64,000 bases of DNA from Arthrobacter sp. FW306-2-2C-D06B (GCF_021789175.1 NZ_CP084560.1:3844001-3908000), one strand, 5' to 3'; numbered from the stretch's first letter, positions 52,254 to 61,703 are shown. The notes: generated by a model not told the origin, from the letters alone. Program-made: numbers and translations.

Positions 52254-52305
52254 CATTCGGTTTGAGCGGAGGCCCGTTACGGGCCTTGTACGAGGAGGAA
52301 ATTCA

Positions 52306-53730
52306 ATGGCGAACCCGAGCCCCGGAAATTCGATCACCCTGCGCGTCGCCGCGCCGTCGAGCTTCACTGCCACGAGCGAGTTGGCAGCCGCCGTCGGCGC
52401 CGCCGGTGCAGCCGTCACCGCGCTGGATGTGACCGAGTCGCACCATGACACCCTGGTTGTCGACGTCACCTGCAACACCACGGACGAAGACCACGCCAAC
52501 CGCGTCAAGGACGCCCTCAACGCGCTCGACGGCGTCACGGTCCAGCACGTCTCGGACCGCACCTTCCTCATGCACCTGGGCGGCAAGCTCGAGGTCGTCC
52601 CGAAGGTGGCCCTGCGCAATCGCGACGACCTTTCGCGCGCCTACACTCCCGGCGTCGCACGCGTCTGCCTCGCGATCGCCGAAGACCCGGCCGCTGCCCG
52701 TAACCTGACGGTCAAGCGCAACACGATCGCCGTCCTGACCGACGGTTCGGCCGTCCTTGGCCTGGGCAACATCGGCCCGGCCGCAGCCCTGCCTGTCATG
52801 GAAGGCAAAGCCGCGCTGTTCAAGCAGTTCGCCAACGTCGACGCCTGGCCGGTCTGCCTGGACACCCAGGACACCGAGGAAATCATCATGATCGCCAAGG
52901 CCATGGCTCCGGTCTACGGCGGCATCAACCTCGAGGACATCGCAGCCCCGCGCTGCTTCGAAATCGAGAAGCGGCTCCGCGACGAACTGGACATCCCCGT
53001 CTTCCATGACGACCAGCACGGAACGGCAATCGTCACGCTCGCAGCGCTCGTCAACGCGCTGCGCGTCGTTGACAAGAAGCTTTCCGAGGTCAAGATCGTG
53101 GTCTCCGGCGTCGGCGCTGCCGGCTCGGCGATCATCCAGCTCCTCAAGGCCCAGGGCGCGCAGCACATCGTCGCGGCCGGCCGCTCCGGCGCCATCCACT
53201 CGGGCGAAAAGTACGACGACGAGCACCGTTCCTGGATTGCCGCGAACACCAACGAGGCCGGCTTCTCCGGCACGCTGCACGAAGCCCTCGACGGTGCGGA
53301 CGTGTTCATCGGCGTCAGCGCTCCGCACGTGATCGGCGAAGAGCAGGTCGCCTCGATGGCCGAGGACGCGATCGTGTTCGCCATGGCCAACCCCACCCCG
53401 GAAATCGATCCGGTGATCGCGTCCAGGCACGCAGCCGTCGTCGCCACCGGCCGGAGCGACTTCCCCAACCAGATCAACAACGTGCTGGCCTTCCCCGGCT
53501 TCTTCCGCGGATTGCTCGACGCCGGAGCGTCGGACATCATCCCGGAAATGCTGGTGGCCGCCGCGGAGGCTATCGCCAACCGGGTTGCAGATGATGAACT
53601 GAATGCGAGCTACATTATCCCCAGCGTCTTCGACCCCCACGTTGCCGCCGACGTCGCCGCAGCCGTTGCGAACGCGGCAAACGCAGCAAACACGCGGCAG
53701 CAGCAAACGCAGGCCGCTAGCGCTCTCTAG
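52306..53730 (+). CDS. NAD(P)-dependent malic enzyme with N-terminal ACT-like domain
   Basis: 474 residues with AGGAGG before the ATG. Residues about 8-90 look like an ACT-type regulatory domain. The catalytic part has [29 protein letters not shown], the metal-binding FHDDQHGTA and the dinucleotide loop SGVGAAGSA. It converts malate to pyruvate and CO2. In this operon malate would come from glyoxylate and acetyl-CoA through the next gene, so the pair turns ureide carbon into pyruvate. Confidence 0.94.
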   Translation: MANPSPGNSITLRVAAPSSFTATSELAAAVGAAGAAVTALDVTESHHDTLVVDVTCNTTDEDHANRVKDALNALDGVTVQHVSDRTFLMHLGGKLEVVPKVALRNRDDLSRAYTPGVARVCLAIAEDPAAARNLTVKRNTIAVLTDGSAVLGLGNIGPAAALPVMEGKAALFKQFANVDAWPVCLDTQDTEEIIMIAKAMAPVYGGINLEDIAAPRCFEIEKRLRDELDIPVFHDDQHGTAIVTLAALVNALRVVDKKLSEVKIVVSGVGAAGSAIIQLLKAQGAQHIVAAGRSGAIHSGEKYDDEHRSWIAANTNEAGFSGTLHEALDGADVFIGVSAPHVIGEEQVASMAEDAIVFAMANPTPEIDPVIASRHAAVVATGRSDFPNQINNVLAFPGFFRGLLDAGASDIIPEMLVAAAEAIANRVADDELNASYIIPSVFDPHVAADVAAAVANAANAANTRQQQTQAASAL

Positions 53731-53744
53731 GAAAGGACCATCCC

Positions 53745-55340
53745 ATGGCTCTCACAGTCACAGACCCCCGGCCGATCGAACGAGCCGAGGAGATCCTGAC
53801 TCCCAAGGCGTTGGCCTTCGTGGAGGAACTGCACCGCCGTTTCGCGGGCACCCGCAATGAGCTCCTGGCAGCCCGTGTCGCCAAGCGTGAAGAAGTGGCC
53901 CGCACCGGCCGCCTCGACTTCCTGCCCGAAACGCAGGACATCCGCGACGGTGACTGGAAGGTCGCCGAAGCACCGCAGGCCCTGCAGGACCGCCGGGTCG
54001 AGATGACCGGCCCGGCGTCCCCCGCCAAGATGGCCATCAACGCCCTGAATTCCGGCGCCAAGGTATGGCTCGCCGACCTCGAGGACGCCAGCACCCCGAC
54101 GTGGGCGAACGTCATCGACGCCATCCTCAACCTCCGCGACGCCGCCCAGGGCACCCTGAGCTACACCTCCCCGGAGGGCAAGGAATACCGGCTCCGCACG
54201 GACGCGCCGCTCGCCGTCGTCGTCGCCCGCCCCCGCGGCTGGCACATGGACGAACGGCACTTGCTGCTCGACGGCGAACCGACCGTTGGCGCGCTGGTGG
54301 ACTTCGGCCTGCACTTCTTCCACGTGGCCAAGCAGCTCCTGCTCAACGGCCAGGGCCCGTACTACTACCTGCCCAAGATGGAAAGCCACCTCGAGGCCCG
54401 CCTGTGGAACGACATCTTCGTCTTCGCCCAGGACTACCTCGGGATCCCGCAGGGCAGCGTGCGTGCCACCATGCTGATCGAAACCATCCCGGCCGCATTC
54501 GAAATGGATGAGTTCCTCTACGAACTGCGGGACCACGCGTCCGGCCTGAACGCCGGCCGTTGGGACTACCTCTTCAGCATCGTCAAGTACTTCCGCGACG
54601 CCGGCGAGTCCTTCATCCTGCCGGACCGCGCGTCCGTGGTCATGACTGCTCCGTTCATGCGCGCCTACACCGAGCTGCTGGTCAAGACCTGCCACAAGCG
54701 CGGCGCCTTCGCCATGGGTGGCATGGCTGCCGTCATCCCGAACCGCCGCGAGCCCGAAGTCACGGCCCAGGCCTTCGAGAAGGTGCGCGCGGACAAGACC
54801 CGCGAAGCCAACGATGGTTTCGATGGTTCCTGGGTGGCGCACCCGGACCTCGTCTCCACCTGCCGCGAGGTGTTCGACTCGGTCCTGGGCGACAAGCCGA
54901 ACCAACTGGACAAGCAGCGCCCGGAGGTCTCCGTGACCGCCGAACAGCTGCTGGACATCTCCTCCGCCGGCGGCCACGTGACCGAGGCCGGGCTCCGGCT
55001 GAATCTCTACGTCGCCGTCGCGTACACCGCAGTCTGGCTTTCCGGCAGCGGCGCCGTCGCGATCCACAACCTCATGGAAGACGCCGCCACCGCGGAAATC
55101 TCCCGTTCCCAGGTGTGGCAGCAGATCCGCAACAAGTCCGTCCTTGCCGACACAGGCAATACGGTCACCCGCGAACTGGTCACCCGGATCCTCGGCGAAG
55201 AGACCGACCGCCTGCGCAGCGAGGTTGACGCCGAGTCCTTCGAGAAGTTCTACGAGCCGGCCAGCCGCCTGATCGCGGACATCTGTCTGTCCGAGGATTA
55301 CACGGACTTCCTCACCACTCCCGCCTACGAGCTGGTGTAG
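53745..55340 (+). CDS. aceB: Malate synthase A
   Basis: 531 residues, the usual A-form length. The family segments VWLADLEDASTPTWANV, RGWHMDERHLLLDGEP, MLIETIPAAFEMDEFLYEL, AFAMGGMAAVIPNR and DGSWVAHPDLV are present. It joins glyoxylate to acetyl-CoA to make malate. It lies 14 bases after malic enzyme and two bases before the DUF6986 gene, so it is part of one operon. With no isocitrate lyase nearby, glyoxylate here most likely comes from ureidoglycolate. Confidence 0.96.
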   Translation: MALTVTDPRPIERAEEILTPKALAFVEELHRRFAGTRNELLAARVAKREEVARTGRLDFLPETQDIRDGDWKVAEAPQALQDRRVEMTGPASPAKMAINALNSGAKVWLADLEDASTPTWANVIDAILNLRDAAQGTLSYTSPEGKEYRLRTDAPLAVVVARPRGWHMDERHLLLDGEPTVGALVDFGLHFFHVAKQLLLNGQGPYYYLPKMESHLEARLWNDIFVFAQDYLGIPQGSVRATMLIETIPAAFEMDEFLYELRDHASGLNAGRWDYLFSIVKYFRDAGESFILPDRASVVMTAPFMRAYTELLVKTCHKRGAFAMGGMAAVIPNRREPEVTAQAFEKVRADKTREANDGFDGSWVAHPDLVSTCREVFDSVLGDKPNQLDKQRPEVSVTAEQLLDISSAGGHVTEAGLRLNLYVAVAYTAVWLSGSGAVAIHNLMEDAATAEISRSQVWQQIRNKSVLADTGNTVTRELVTRILGEETDRLRSEVDAESFEKFYEPASRLIADICLSEDYTDFLTTPAYELV

Positions 55341-55342
55341 GA

Positions 55343-56623
55343 ATGGCCGCATCCTCCTTCCCGGCTTCTTTGACTCCGTCGGATTTCGCCGCGATCGACT
55401 CCCAGCTGGCCGCTACCGACCGGCTCCTGGAGCGCAACTACCCCGGCGACGACGGCACCCGCCAGCCCGTGCACACGGTATACGTCCCGGCGGACCGTTT
55501 CACGCCGTCGCTCTCCGCGGAATGGGGCGCCCAGGCGATCACGACGGCGGAGGCCCACGGCGGTCTCGAAAGGCTCGGTGCGCTGCTGGGCCAGGAGCCC
55601 GAACTGGCTGCCGCCGTCGCCACCCGCGTGGCTGCCAAACTGCGTAGCGAGCCGATTGAGGACTTGCGCCTCGACTTCGAGGACGGCTACGGCGACCGGG
55701 GCGACGAAGCAGAAGACGTCGCGGCCGTAGCGGCTGCGCAGGCCGTCAGCGAAGCCGTTGCCGCGGGTTCCGCCCCGCCGTTCATCGGCATCCGGTTCAA
55801 GTGCTTCGAGGCGCCCACCCGGACACGTGGCCTGAAGACCCTGGACCTGTTCGTCTCCACTTTGGCCTCGGCCGGTGAGCTGCCCGAGGGACTCCTCCTG
55901 ACCCTGCCGAAAGTCACCACAGTGGCCCAGGTACAGGCCATGGACTTCGCGGTCTCCCGGCTCGAAGAGATCCACTCCCTTCCGGCGGGCCGGCTCCGTT
56001 TTGAAGTCCAAGTGGAAACACCCCAGCTGATCCTCGGCCCGGAGGGGACCTCTCCCGTGGCCCAGCTTCCGCACGCAGTTCCGGGCCGCATCAGCGCACT
56101 GCACTACGGTACCTACGACTACTCCGCTTCGCTGCAGATCTCCGCGGAGTACCAGTCCATGGAGCACCCGGTGGCGGATTTCGCGAAGGAAGTCATGCAG
56201 TTGGCCGTTGCGGGCACGGGCATCCGGCTCTCCGACGGGTCCACCAACATCATCCCGGTGGGCGACAACGTGGAAAATGCGTGGAAGCTGCACGGCCGGC
56301 TGGTCCGCCGTTCCCTTGAACGCGGCTACTACCAGGGCTGGGACCTGCACGCTGCCCAGTTGCCGAGCCGGTTCGCGGCAACGTATGCCTTCTACCGCGA
56401 GGGCCTGCCTGCTGCCGCGGCCCGCCTCCGCAACTACGTGGACCGCACCGAAGGCGGCGTCATGGACGAACCCGCCACTGCCCGTGCCCTCGCCGCCTTC
56501 GTCCTGCGCGGCGTCCAGTGCGGAGCGGTGGGTTCCGAAGAAGTGCTGGCGCTTGCCGGCGTCGAACTCTCCCGGCTGACTGCACTGGCGCATCCCCGGC
56601 TGGCACAATCTACCTCCAAGTAA
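55343..56623 (+). CDS. DUF6986 aldolase-like protein (HpcH/HpaI relation)
   Basis: 426 residues, starting two bases after the malate synthase stop. Its function is not established. It has features of the HpcH/HpaI-citrate lyase beta fold: LRLDFEDGYGDRGDEAED (Arg-Asp-Glu-Asp cluster), RFEVQVETPQLI with a likely metal-binding glutamate, and HYGTYDYSASLQIS with a second acidic ligand. The active-site acids appear intact, so a metal-dependent C-C or C-N lyase is plausible. Sitting between malate synthase and ureidoglycine aminohydrolase, it could produce glyoxylate from ureidoglycolate or handle a related keto acid. Inference only. Confidence 0.85.
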   Translation: MAASSFPASLTPSDFAAIDSQLAATDRLLERNYPGDDGTRQPVHTVYVPADRFTPSLSAEWGAQAITTAEAHGGLERLGALLGQEPELAAAVATRVAAKLRSEPIEDLRLDFEDGYGDRGDEAEDVAAVAAAQAVSEAVAAGSAPPFIGIRFKCFEAPTRTRGLKTLDLFVSTLASAGELPEGLLLTLPKVTTVAQVQAMDFAVSRLEEIHSLPAGRLRFEVQVETPQLILGPEGTSPVAQLPHAVPGRISALHYGTYDYSASLQISAEYQSMEHPVADFAKEVMQLAVAGTGIRLSDGSTNIIPVGDNVENAWKLHGRLVRRSLERGYYQGWDLHAAQLPSRFAATYAFYREGLPAAAARLRNYVDRTEGGVMDEPATARALAAFVLRGVQCGAVGSEEVLALAGVELSRLTALAHPRLAQSTSK

Positions 56624-56630
56624 GGATCCA

Positions 56631-57446
56631 ATGATGGGAAAGTACTACTACCCCCAGGGCGGGCTGCCGCCGCAGACCCACCTCACGACGGAACGGGCCA
56701 TCGTCACTGAGGCCTACACCGTGATCCCCAAGGGTGTCATGACCGACATCGTGACCAGCACCCTGCCGGGTTTCTCCAACACCCGTTCCTGGATCCTGGC
56801 CCGCCCGATTTCCGGATTCGCCACCACGTTCTCCCAGTTGATCGTGGAGATTGGCCCGGGTGGCGGCGCTCCCAAGGCCGAGTTCGAGGCAGGCGTCGAA
56901 GGCGTCGTCTTCGTCACCAAGGGCAAGGTCAACCTGACCCTCGACGGCGAACTGCACGAGCTCGAGGAGGGCGGTTATGCCTACCTGGCCGCCGGTTCCT
57001 CTTGGGGCCTGGAAAACGTCTCCGATGACATCGTCTCCTTCCAATGGATCCGCAAGGCCTACGAACGGCTTGAGGGTTACGAGGCAAAGTCCTTCGTGAC
57101 GAGTGATGCCGAGGTGGAACCCACCGCGATGCCTGACACCGACGGCGCTTGGAAGACCACCCGGTTCACGGATTCCAGCGACCTGGCCCACGATATGCAG
57201 GTTAACATTGTGACGTTCCAGCCAGGCGGGGTCATCCCGTTCCCGGAGACCCACGTCATGGAGCACGGCCTCTACGTCCTTGAGGGCAAAGCCATGTACC
57301 TGCTCAACAATGACTGGGTGGAAGTGGAAGCCGGCGACTTCATGTGGCTCCGCGCCTTCTGCCCGCAGGCCTGCTACGCCGGCGGTCCGGGCCAGTTCCG
57401 ATACTTGCTGTACAAGGACATGAACCGGCAGATCAAACTGACCTAG
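56631..57446 (+). CDS. allE: (S)-ureidoglycine aminohydrolase
   Basis: 271 residues, a double-cupin protein of the YlbA/AllE family: YYPQGGLPPQTHLTT at the start, the first cupin around EGVVFVTKGKVNLTLDGE, and the second around FPETHVMEHGLYVLEGKAMYLL with the histidine and glutamate metal ligands. It releases ammonia from ureidoglycine to give ureidoglycolate in allantoin breakdown. It is the last gene of the malic enzyme operon. The ATG at 56634 is an alternative start. Confidence 0.94.
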   Translation: MMGKYYYPQGGLPPQTHLTTERAIVTEAYTVIPKGVMTDIVTSTLPGFSNTRSWILARPISGFATTFSQLIVEIGPGGGAPKAEFEAGVEGVVFVTKGKVNLTLDGELHELEEGGYAYLAAGSSWGLENVSDDIVSFQWIRKAYERLEGYEAKSFVTSDAEVEPTAMPDTDGAWKTTRFTDSSDLAHDMQVNIVTFQPGGVIPFPETHVMEHGLYVLEGKAMYLLNNDWVEVEAGDFMWLRAFCPQACYAGGPGQFRYLLYKDMNRQIKLT

Positions 57447-57464
57447 GGGTTTCCTGCCCGGCCA

Positions 57465-57530
57465 CCCAACTGACTCGCAGTTAATGTCGTTATGAGCGCT
57501 CATAACGACAACTACTGCGAGTCAGTTGGG
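57465..57530. repeat. CTCGCAG/TGTCGTT palindrome, copy A5
   Basis: 33-bp arms with three mismatches and no loop, centred on AGCGCT at 57497/57498, beginning CCCAACTGACTCGCAG. It follows the allE operon and precedes the lipoprotein gene at 57.6 kb; the longest copy of the family here. Confidence 0.92.
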
Positions 57531-57645
57531 TTTGGGCCGCACCCAGGTTCCCAGCGTTGACCCCCTCGCTTCCGAAGAGGACGATCGAAACTACGGGGGC
57601 AAGGGCGCCAGCCGTTGCCCTGCGGCGTAGCTTCAGGAGGCAGCC

Positions 57646-58860
57646 ATGGAGGCTGCGCGGGCCTCTCGGACTTCCCGCGTATCCCGGACTTCCCGGCGAG
57701 CGCGGGCGGCCTTCGTCTTGGCTTTGACCTTGGCGTCCGGCGCCTGCACCTACCCTCCGACACGTGAACCCCCGGCAAGTAGCTCATCGTTCGATTCGCA
57801 AGCAGCACTTCCGGAATCCCCTGTTGTGGACTTCTTCGCGCATGAAATGCTCAACCGGGGCGCGCCGGCCGTTGTCGTCCAGATCAAAGTCCGGGGCCGG
57901 GAATGGTCCCAGGCCTACGGGAGCCAAGACGTCGAGACCGGCGAACCGGTAGCCGTGAACGACCGGATCCAGGCTGGCGGCATCACGCAGTCGATGGTGG
58001 CGGTCTCGGTGCTCAAGCTGGTCCAGGAAGGAAAGCTGGGCCTAGAGGACCCCGTCACGCAGTACTTCCCGGAATTCGAGCAGCTCGTCCACCCGCCCGG
58101 CCCCGTCACAGTCCGCTCCCTGTTGAACCACAGCTCCGGCCTGCCCGACGCCCCGGAAGCCATCTTGAAGGCCATGCCGCCCAAGCAGGCCATCGACACG
58201 AGGTTCAGCATCGAGGACTACCTCCGGATGGCCGGGACCGTGCCGTGGGCGCACGCCAACTTCCAGCTGTTCCGCTACTCGGATGCCAACTACTTCGCTC
58301 TGGCCGCGATCGTACAAAAACTCCGCGGCCGGCCGATCGGGGATGTCCTGAAGTCAGATATCTTTGTGCCGCTCGGAATGAGCCACACCTCGCTGGCGGC
58401 CGAGCCGGACCGGGATGCCCGCGACATGATCCAGAGCTACGAATTCATCGACGGCGAGCGTATCAATGCCTCGCACCCGGAGTACCTCGTCGCTTCTCCC
58501 GCAGAGGGAGCCATCTCCACGGTGGGCGATATCAACACGTTCTATGCAGCGCTCATGCAAGGCAGGCTACTCACAGCGGATACCCTCCGCGACATGCAAA
58601 CCCTGTGGCAGGAGAACCACGGACTCGGGTTGCAGCGTTGGAATGACGAATGCAGGAACGGCTTCTACTACGGTTACGGCGGCAGCACCTGGTTTGCGAG
58701 CATCGCACTGTCCACGAGCGACGGGAGCCGCCAGATAGCCATGAGCTTCGCTTATCCATCCGACACGGACAAACACATTGAGTCGACGGACGGCAGCGGC
58801 CAACCGGAATTCGCGCAACTCCGCGAGGTGGCCATCGCGGCGCTGAACGGGCTCTGCTGA
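57646..58860 (+). CDS. Beta-lactamase-fold lipoprotein with lost SxxK residues
   Basis: 404 residues with AGGAGG before the ATG. A basic N-terminus (about 20 residues), a hydrophobic stretch and SGAC suggest a lipoprotein with Cys34. The body follows the class C beta-lactamase/penicillin-binding pattern: EGKLGLEDPVTQYFPEF, LLNHSSGLPD and RYSDANYFAL. The catalytic S-x-x-K, expected in the place of G112-I-T-Q115, is absent, and the usual GHGG turn reads GYGGS. It is probably catalytically inactive, a binding or scaffold protein of the envelope; this is inference. Confidence 0.87.
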   Translation: MEAARASRTSRVSRTSRRARAAFVLALTLASGACTYPPTREPPASSSSFDSQAALPESPVVDFFAHEMLNRGAPAVVVQIKVRGREWSQAYGSQDVETGEPVAVNDRIQAGGITQSMVAVSVLKLVQEGKLGLEDPVTQYFPEFEQLVHPPGPVTVRSLLNHSSGLPDAPEAILKAMPPKQAIDTRFSIEDYLRMAGTVPWAHANFQLFRYSDANYFALAAIVQKLRGRPIGDVLKSDIFVPLGMSHTSLAAEPDRDARDMIQSYEFIDGERINASHPEYLVASPAEGAISTVGDINTFYAALMQGRLLTADTLRDMQTLWQENHGLGLQRWNDECRNGFYYGYGGSTWFASIALSTSDGSRQIAMSFAYPSDTDKHIESTDGSGQPEFAQLREVAIAALNGLC

Positions 58861-58889
58861 GCCGCGCCGCATCCTGCTAGGGTCTGACC

Positions 58890-60287
58890 ATGGATGAGAA
58901 ATTGGGGAAATTCATCGAGGACTTCGGAACACTGACAAGACTGGCCCAGTCCGGATTGGACCAGGCGGACGACGGCGAGCAGCTACTACAGGCGTTGACC
59001 GGGCACCTCACCGTTCCCGCGCACGAACTCTCGGTCGTGACGGAGGAGATCCCGCCGCACCGCCTGGTGGATGTGGACATCGTCATGGAAGGGCTGGCTG
59101 GCCGGGATCCGGACTACCGGCTGGTGGGCATCGGAGGCGGCGATCAACGCCACCATATGTCGTTCAGCGATATGCTCCAGCAGTCCCGCAGCTACCCGCG
59201 CTTCCCCCTCGCCCAGCCGGACTACACCAATCTGGCCACGGGTCCGGAGCAGCAGCGCCAGGCCGTGGCGCTGGGACTCTGGCTTTTCCACTATGACGGC
59301 TCGCCTGTGGCGGTGCTCCAGCGCGGGGCAAAGATCGACCGTGGCCGGCAGACTGCCTCGCTCGAAGTTCTGGCCACCAGCCCCGCCGTCGCTTCCGGGC
59401 TCCTGGCCGAAGTGCGGCGCGATATGGAGCACCAGAGCGTTTTCAAGGGCCAGATCATTGCCCTCGCGGTCAGCGATTACGGGCCGAGCATCAGTGGGGT
59501 GACCTTCATAAGGCGCCCGGAGCTGGCCAGCAGCGATGTGGTCCTTCCGGATGGACTCCTCGACAAAGTGGAGGGCCACACCCTGGGCATTGCCCGGCAA
59601 GCAGACGTGTTGGCAGCACACGCGCAGCACCTCAAGCGCGGCCTCCTTCTCTACGGGCCGCCCGGCACCGGCAAAACACACACGGTCCGGTACCTGCTGA
59701 GCCAAAGCGAGGGTACGACGGCGGTGCTCCTCTCCGGCGGTTCGCTTGCCAGGATTGCCGAGGCAGCCAAGGTTGCCCGGGCCTTGGCGCCGTCGATCGT
59801 GGTGCTGGAGGATTGCGACCTGATCGCCGAGGACCGCAGCTTCGGCCATGGGCCCAAACCGCTGCTCTTCGAGGTGCTCGATGCGATGGACGGGCTCGAC
59901 GACGATGCCGACGTCGCGTTCGTGCTGACCACCAACCGCGTGGACCTTTTGGAGCGGGCGCTCGCCCAGCGGCCAGGGCGCGTGGACCTGGCAGTGGAAA
60001 TCCCGCTTCCGTCCAAGCACGAGCGGGTGGAACTTTTGAAGCTGTATTCCAACGGAGTCGCGTTCTCCCGCCCGGCTATCGAAGCCGCCGCGGCCCACAC
60101 GGCCGGCACCACGGCGTCGTTCGCGAAGGAGCTGATCCGGCGTTCAGTCGTCGCGGCAGCGCTGGCCGGCGAGACTCCCGGCGATTCGCACCTGGTCTCC
60201 GCGGTGGGACAGCTCATGGCCGACGGTGAGGCCCTGACCCGTAGCCTGCTCGGGAGCAACGGCCGCGAGCCCATCGCAAAGGAGTAG
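58890..60287 (+). CDS. AAA-family ATPase with uncharacterised N-terminal domain
   Basis: 465 residues. The first 230 form a domain I do not recognise. The AAA module then shows GPPGTGKT (256-263), VVLEDCDLI as a Walker B variant, TTNR sensor 1 and QRPGRVDLAVEIPLP with the arginine finger region. A substrate-remodelling role is usual for such proteins, but no partner is evident. It starts 29 bases after the lipoprotein stop with a weak AGGGT site, so co-transcription is possible. Confidence 0.88.
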   Translation: MDEKLGKFIEDFGTLTRLAQSGLDQADDGEQLLQALTGHLTVPAHELSVVTEEIPPHRLVDVDIVMEGLAGRDPDYRLVGIGGGDQRHHMSFSDMLQQSRSYPRFPLAQPDYTNLATGPEQQRQAVALGLWLFHYDGSPVAVLQRGAKIDRGRQTASLEVLATSPAVASGLLAEVRRDMEHQSVFKGQIIALAVSDYGPSISGVTFIRRPELASSDVVLPDGLLDKVEGHTLGIARQADVLAAHAQHLKRGLLLYGPPGTGKTHTVRYLLSQSEGTTAVLLSGGSLARIAEAAKVARALAPSIVVLEDCDLIAEDRSFGHGPKPLLFEVLDAMDGLDDDADVAFVLTTNRVDLLERALAQRPGRVDLAVEIPLPSKHERVELLKLYSNGVAFSRPAIEAAAAHTAGTTASFAKELIRRSVVAAALAGETPGDSHLVSAVGQLMADGEALTRSLLGSNGREPIAKE

Positions 60288-60310
60288 CCCCGCTTGAGCT
60301 CAGGACGCGC

Positions 60311-60556
60311 TCACTCCGCGGTTCCCTTTTGTTCGGACTCCTGGTCCGCGGGCGTCCACGTGAGCTTGACCGTGGCTCCGTCGTTGTTCTCGTCGATCCT
60401 CATGCTCAATTCCTCGCCATAGAGGAACTCGTGTTCAAAATGCCGTCCGTCAATGCGAGCCGCATCCAGGAGCTTCGTCATCGCCGTTGCCATCGCCCGG
60501 CCCCAGTCATGCGGATTCTTGCTGGACGCTTGTTCAAGGGCTGAATAGCTGACCAT
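60311..60556 (-). CDS. Conserved-looking small hypothetical protein
   Basis: 81 residues, convergent with the AAA ATPase gene. The sequence begins MVSYSALEQASSKNPHDWGR and contains HEFLYGEELSMRIDENNDGA; it is acidic, soluble and without a signal peptide. A GGAG site lies 12 bases upstream, a little far. I do not recognise the family. Coding is supported by good codon-position GC bias and by the frame filling the gap exactly, but it is the least secure gene in this region. Confidence 0.6.
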   Translation of the reverse strand: MVSYSALEQASSKNPHDWGRAMATAMTKLLDAARIDGRHFEHEFLYGEELSMRIDENNDGATVKLTWTPADQESEQKGTAE

Positions 60557-60631
60557 AAATCAATTGTTCTCCGGCGCGCGGACTTCTGCCAGCTTCAATC
60601 TTGGCGCAGGGTTCATGACCTTGGGGACGGG

Positions 60632-61480
60632 TCAGTTGGCGGTGTCCGGGGGCAGGCGTAGTCCCGCCGCGGCCATATCCGCGGCCAGGACACCGCCGAG
60701 CTTGGCATGCCCGGCTGGGTTCAAGTGCACACCGTCCACGAGATCCCCCTCCACGTGATATTTGGTGATCCAGTCCCCAACGCTAAAGAATGTCGCTCCG
60801 GCCTTTGCCGCGATATCTCCCAGCAGTGCGTCAACCTGCGTACGGCGGCCCCCGCCGGCGTCGGCGCCCTTGGCGAGGGTTCCGATCATCGCGATCTTCG
60901 CCAGCGGATACCTCTTTCTGAGGGCTGCAATGAGCCTGTTGGCATTGCTCGTGATCTGCTCATCACTCACTTTGCGGGCAGCGTCGTTACCTCCGCCTTG
61001 GACCACGATCAGGGGTGGTGCCCCATAGGGGAGCACCCAGTCTCCGCGTTGCAGCGCGTCGATGTAATTGCCGGTGTCGCTCGTCGCGGCTACGAAGCCC
61101 GTGCCTCCGCGGCCAACTGTGTACACCTTGTAGCCGATGGAGCCCAGGGCGGCCCGTGGCCAAGATCCCTCAGGCTGGGCCTGGGAGTCCCCGATGAGGA
61201 TGGCGGTGTGCCGGACGTCCGCGAGGATGATCTCGTTCCGGTTGTTGCTGGGGTTCTTGTACAAGGACCCCACAGGAAGCTTTGACGGATCCTGCCCGGA
61301 ATCAGGTTTCTTGGGACCTTGGCCCGCTGCCGCCGGACTCCCCGAGGGAGCAACGGGTGCCGCTGCCTGCCTTCCGCTGGATGGGTCGCTCGGTTGAGCA
61401 GGCGCCTGTGAACAGCCCGCCAAAAGGACTCCGGCGGCGATCACGGATGCAGCGGAGCGGAATATGCGAGATTTGTGCAT
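60632..61480 (-). CDS. SGNH/GDSL-type hydrolase lipoprotein
   Basis: 282 residues. A signal peptide with lipobox LAGC (Cys23) is followed by a Pro/Ser/Ala-rich spacer to about residue 70. The SGNH blocks are ILIGDSQAQ with the nucleophilic serine, GRGGTGF, VQGGGNDA and DGVHLNPAGH with the Asp-x-x-His pair. It would act outside the membrane as an esterase, perhaps on acetylated or acylated cell-wall polymers. Divergent from the DUF2156 membrane protein gene. Confidence 0.91.
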   Translation of the reverse strand: MHKSRIFRSAASVIAAGVLLAGCSQAPAQPSDPSSGRQAAAPVAPSGSPAAAGQGPKKPDSGQDPSKLPVGSLYKNPSNNRNEIILADVRHTAILIGDSQAQPEGSWPRAALGSIGYKVYTVGRGGTGFVAATSDTGNYIDALQRGDWVLPYGAPPLIVVQGGGNDAARKVSDEQITSNANRLIAALRKRYPLAKIAMIGTLAKGADAGGGRRTQVDALLGDIAAKAGATFFSVGDWITKYHVEGDLVDGVHLNPAGHAKLGGVLAADMAAAGLRLPPDTAN

Positions 61481-61703
61481 CGACCTGTCCCGGGCTTGCT
61501 TTCTGTTCGTCTAAGCGTTGCAGGAGCAACTTTCCATTGCTCATAGACCGGTGGCGGAACGAGCCGACAGCCTGCCTACGTCGGAGTCTATTGGATCGGG
61601 ACGGGGAAGGTCACGGCGAGGTGGGAATTATCCTCGCCGGGCGGTCGGTGTGGAAGAATTTCATTTCGCAGCCCCATCCTTCCGACGCACAGAGAGGAAC
61701 CCC
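61481..61703. promoter_or_regulatory. Divergent gap between SGNH lipoprotein and DUF2156 gene
   Basis: No gene is visible. It must contain promoters for both directions; I could not pick a clear -35/-10 pair. Confidence 0.4.
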
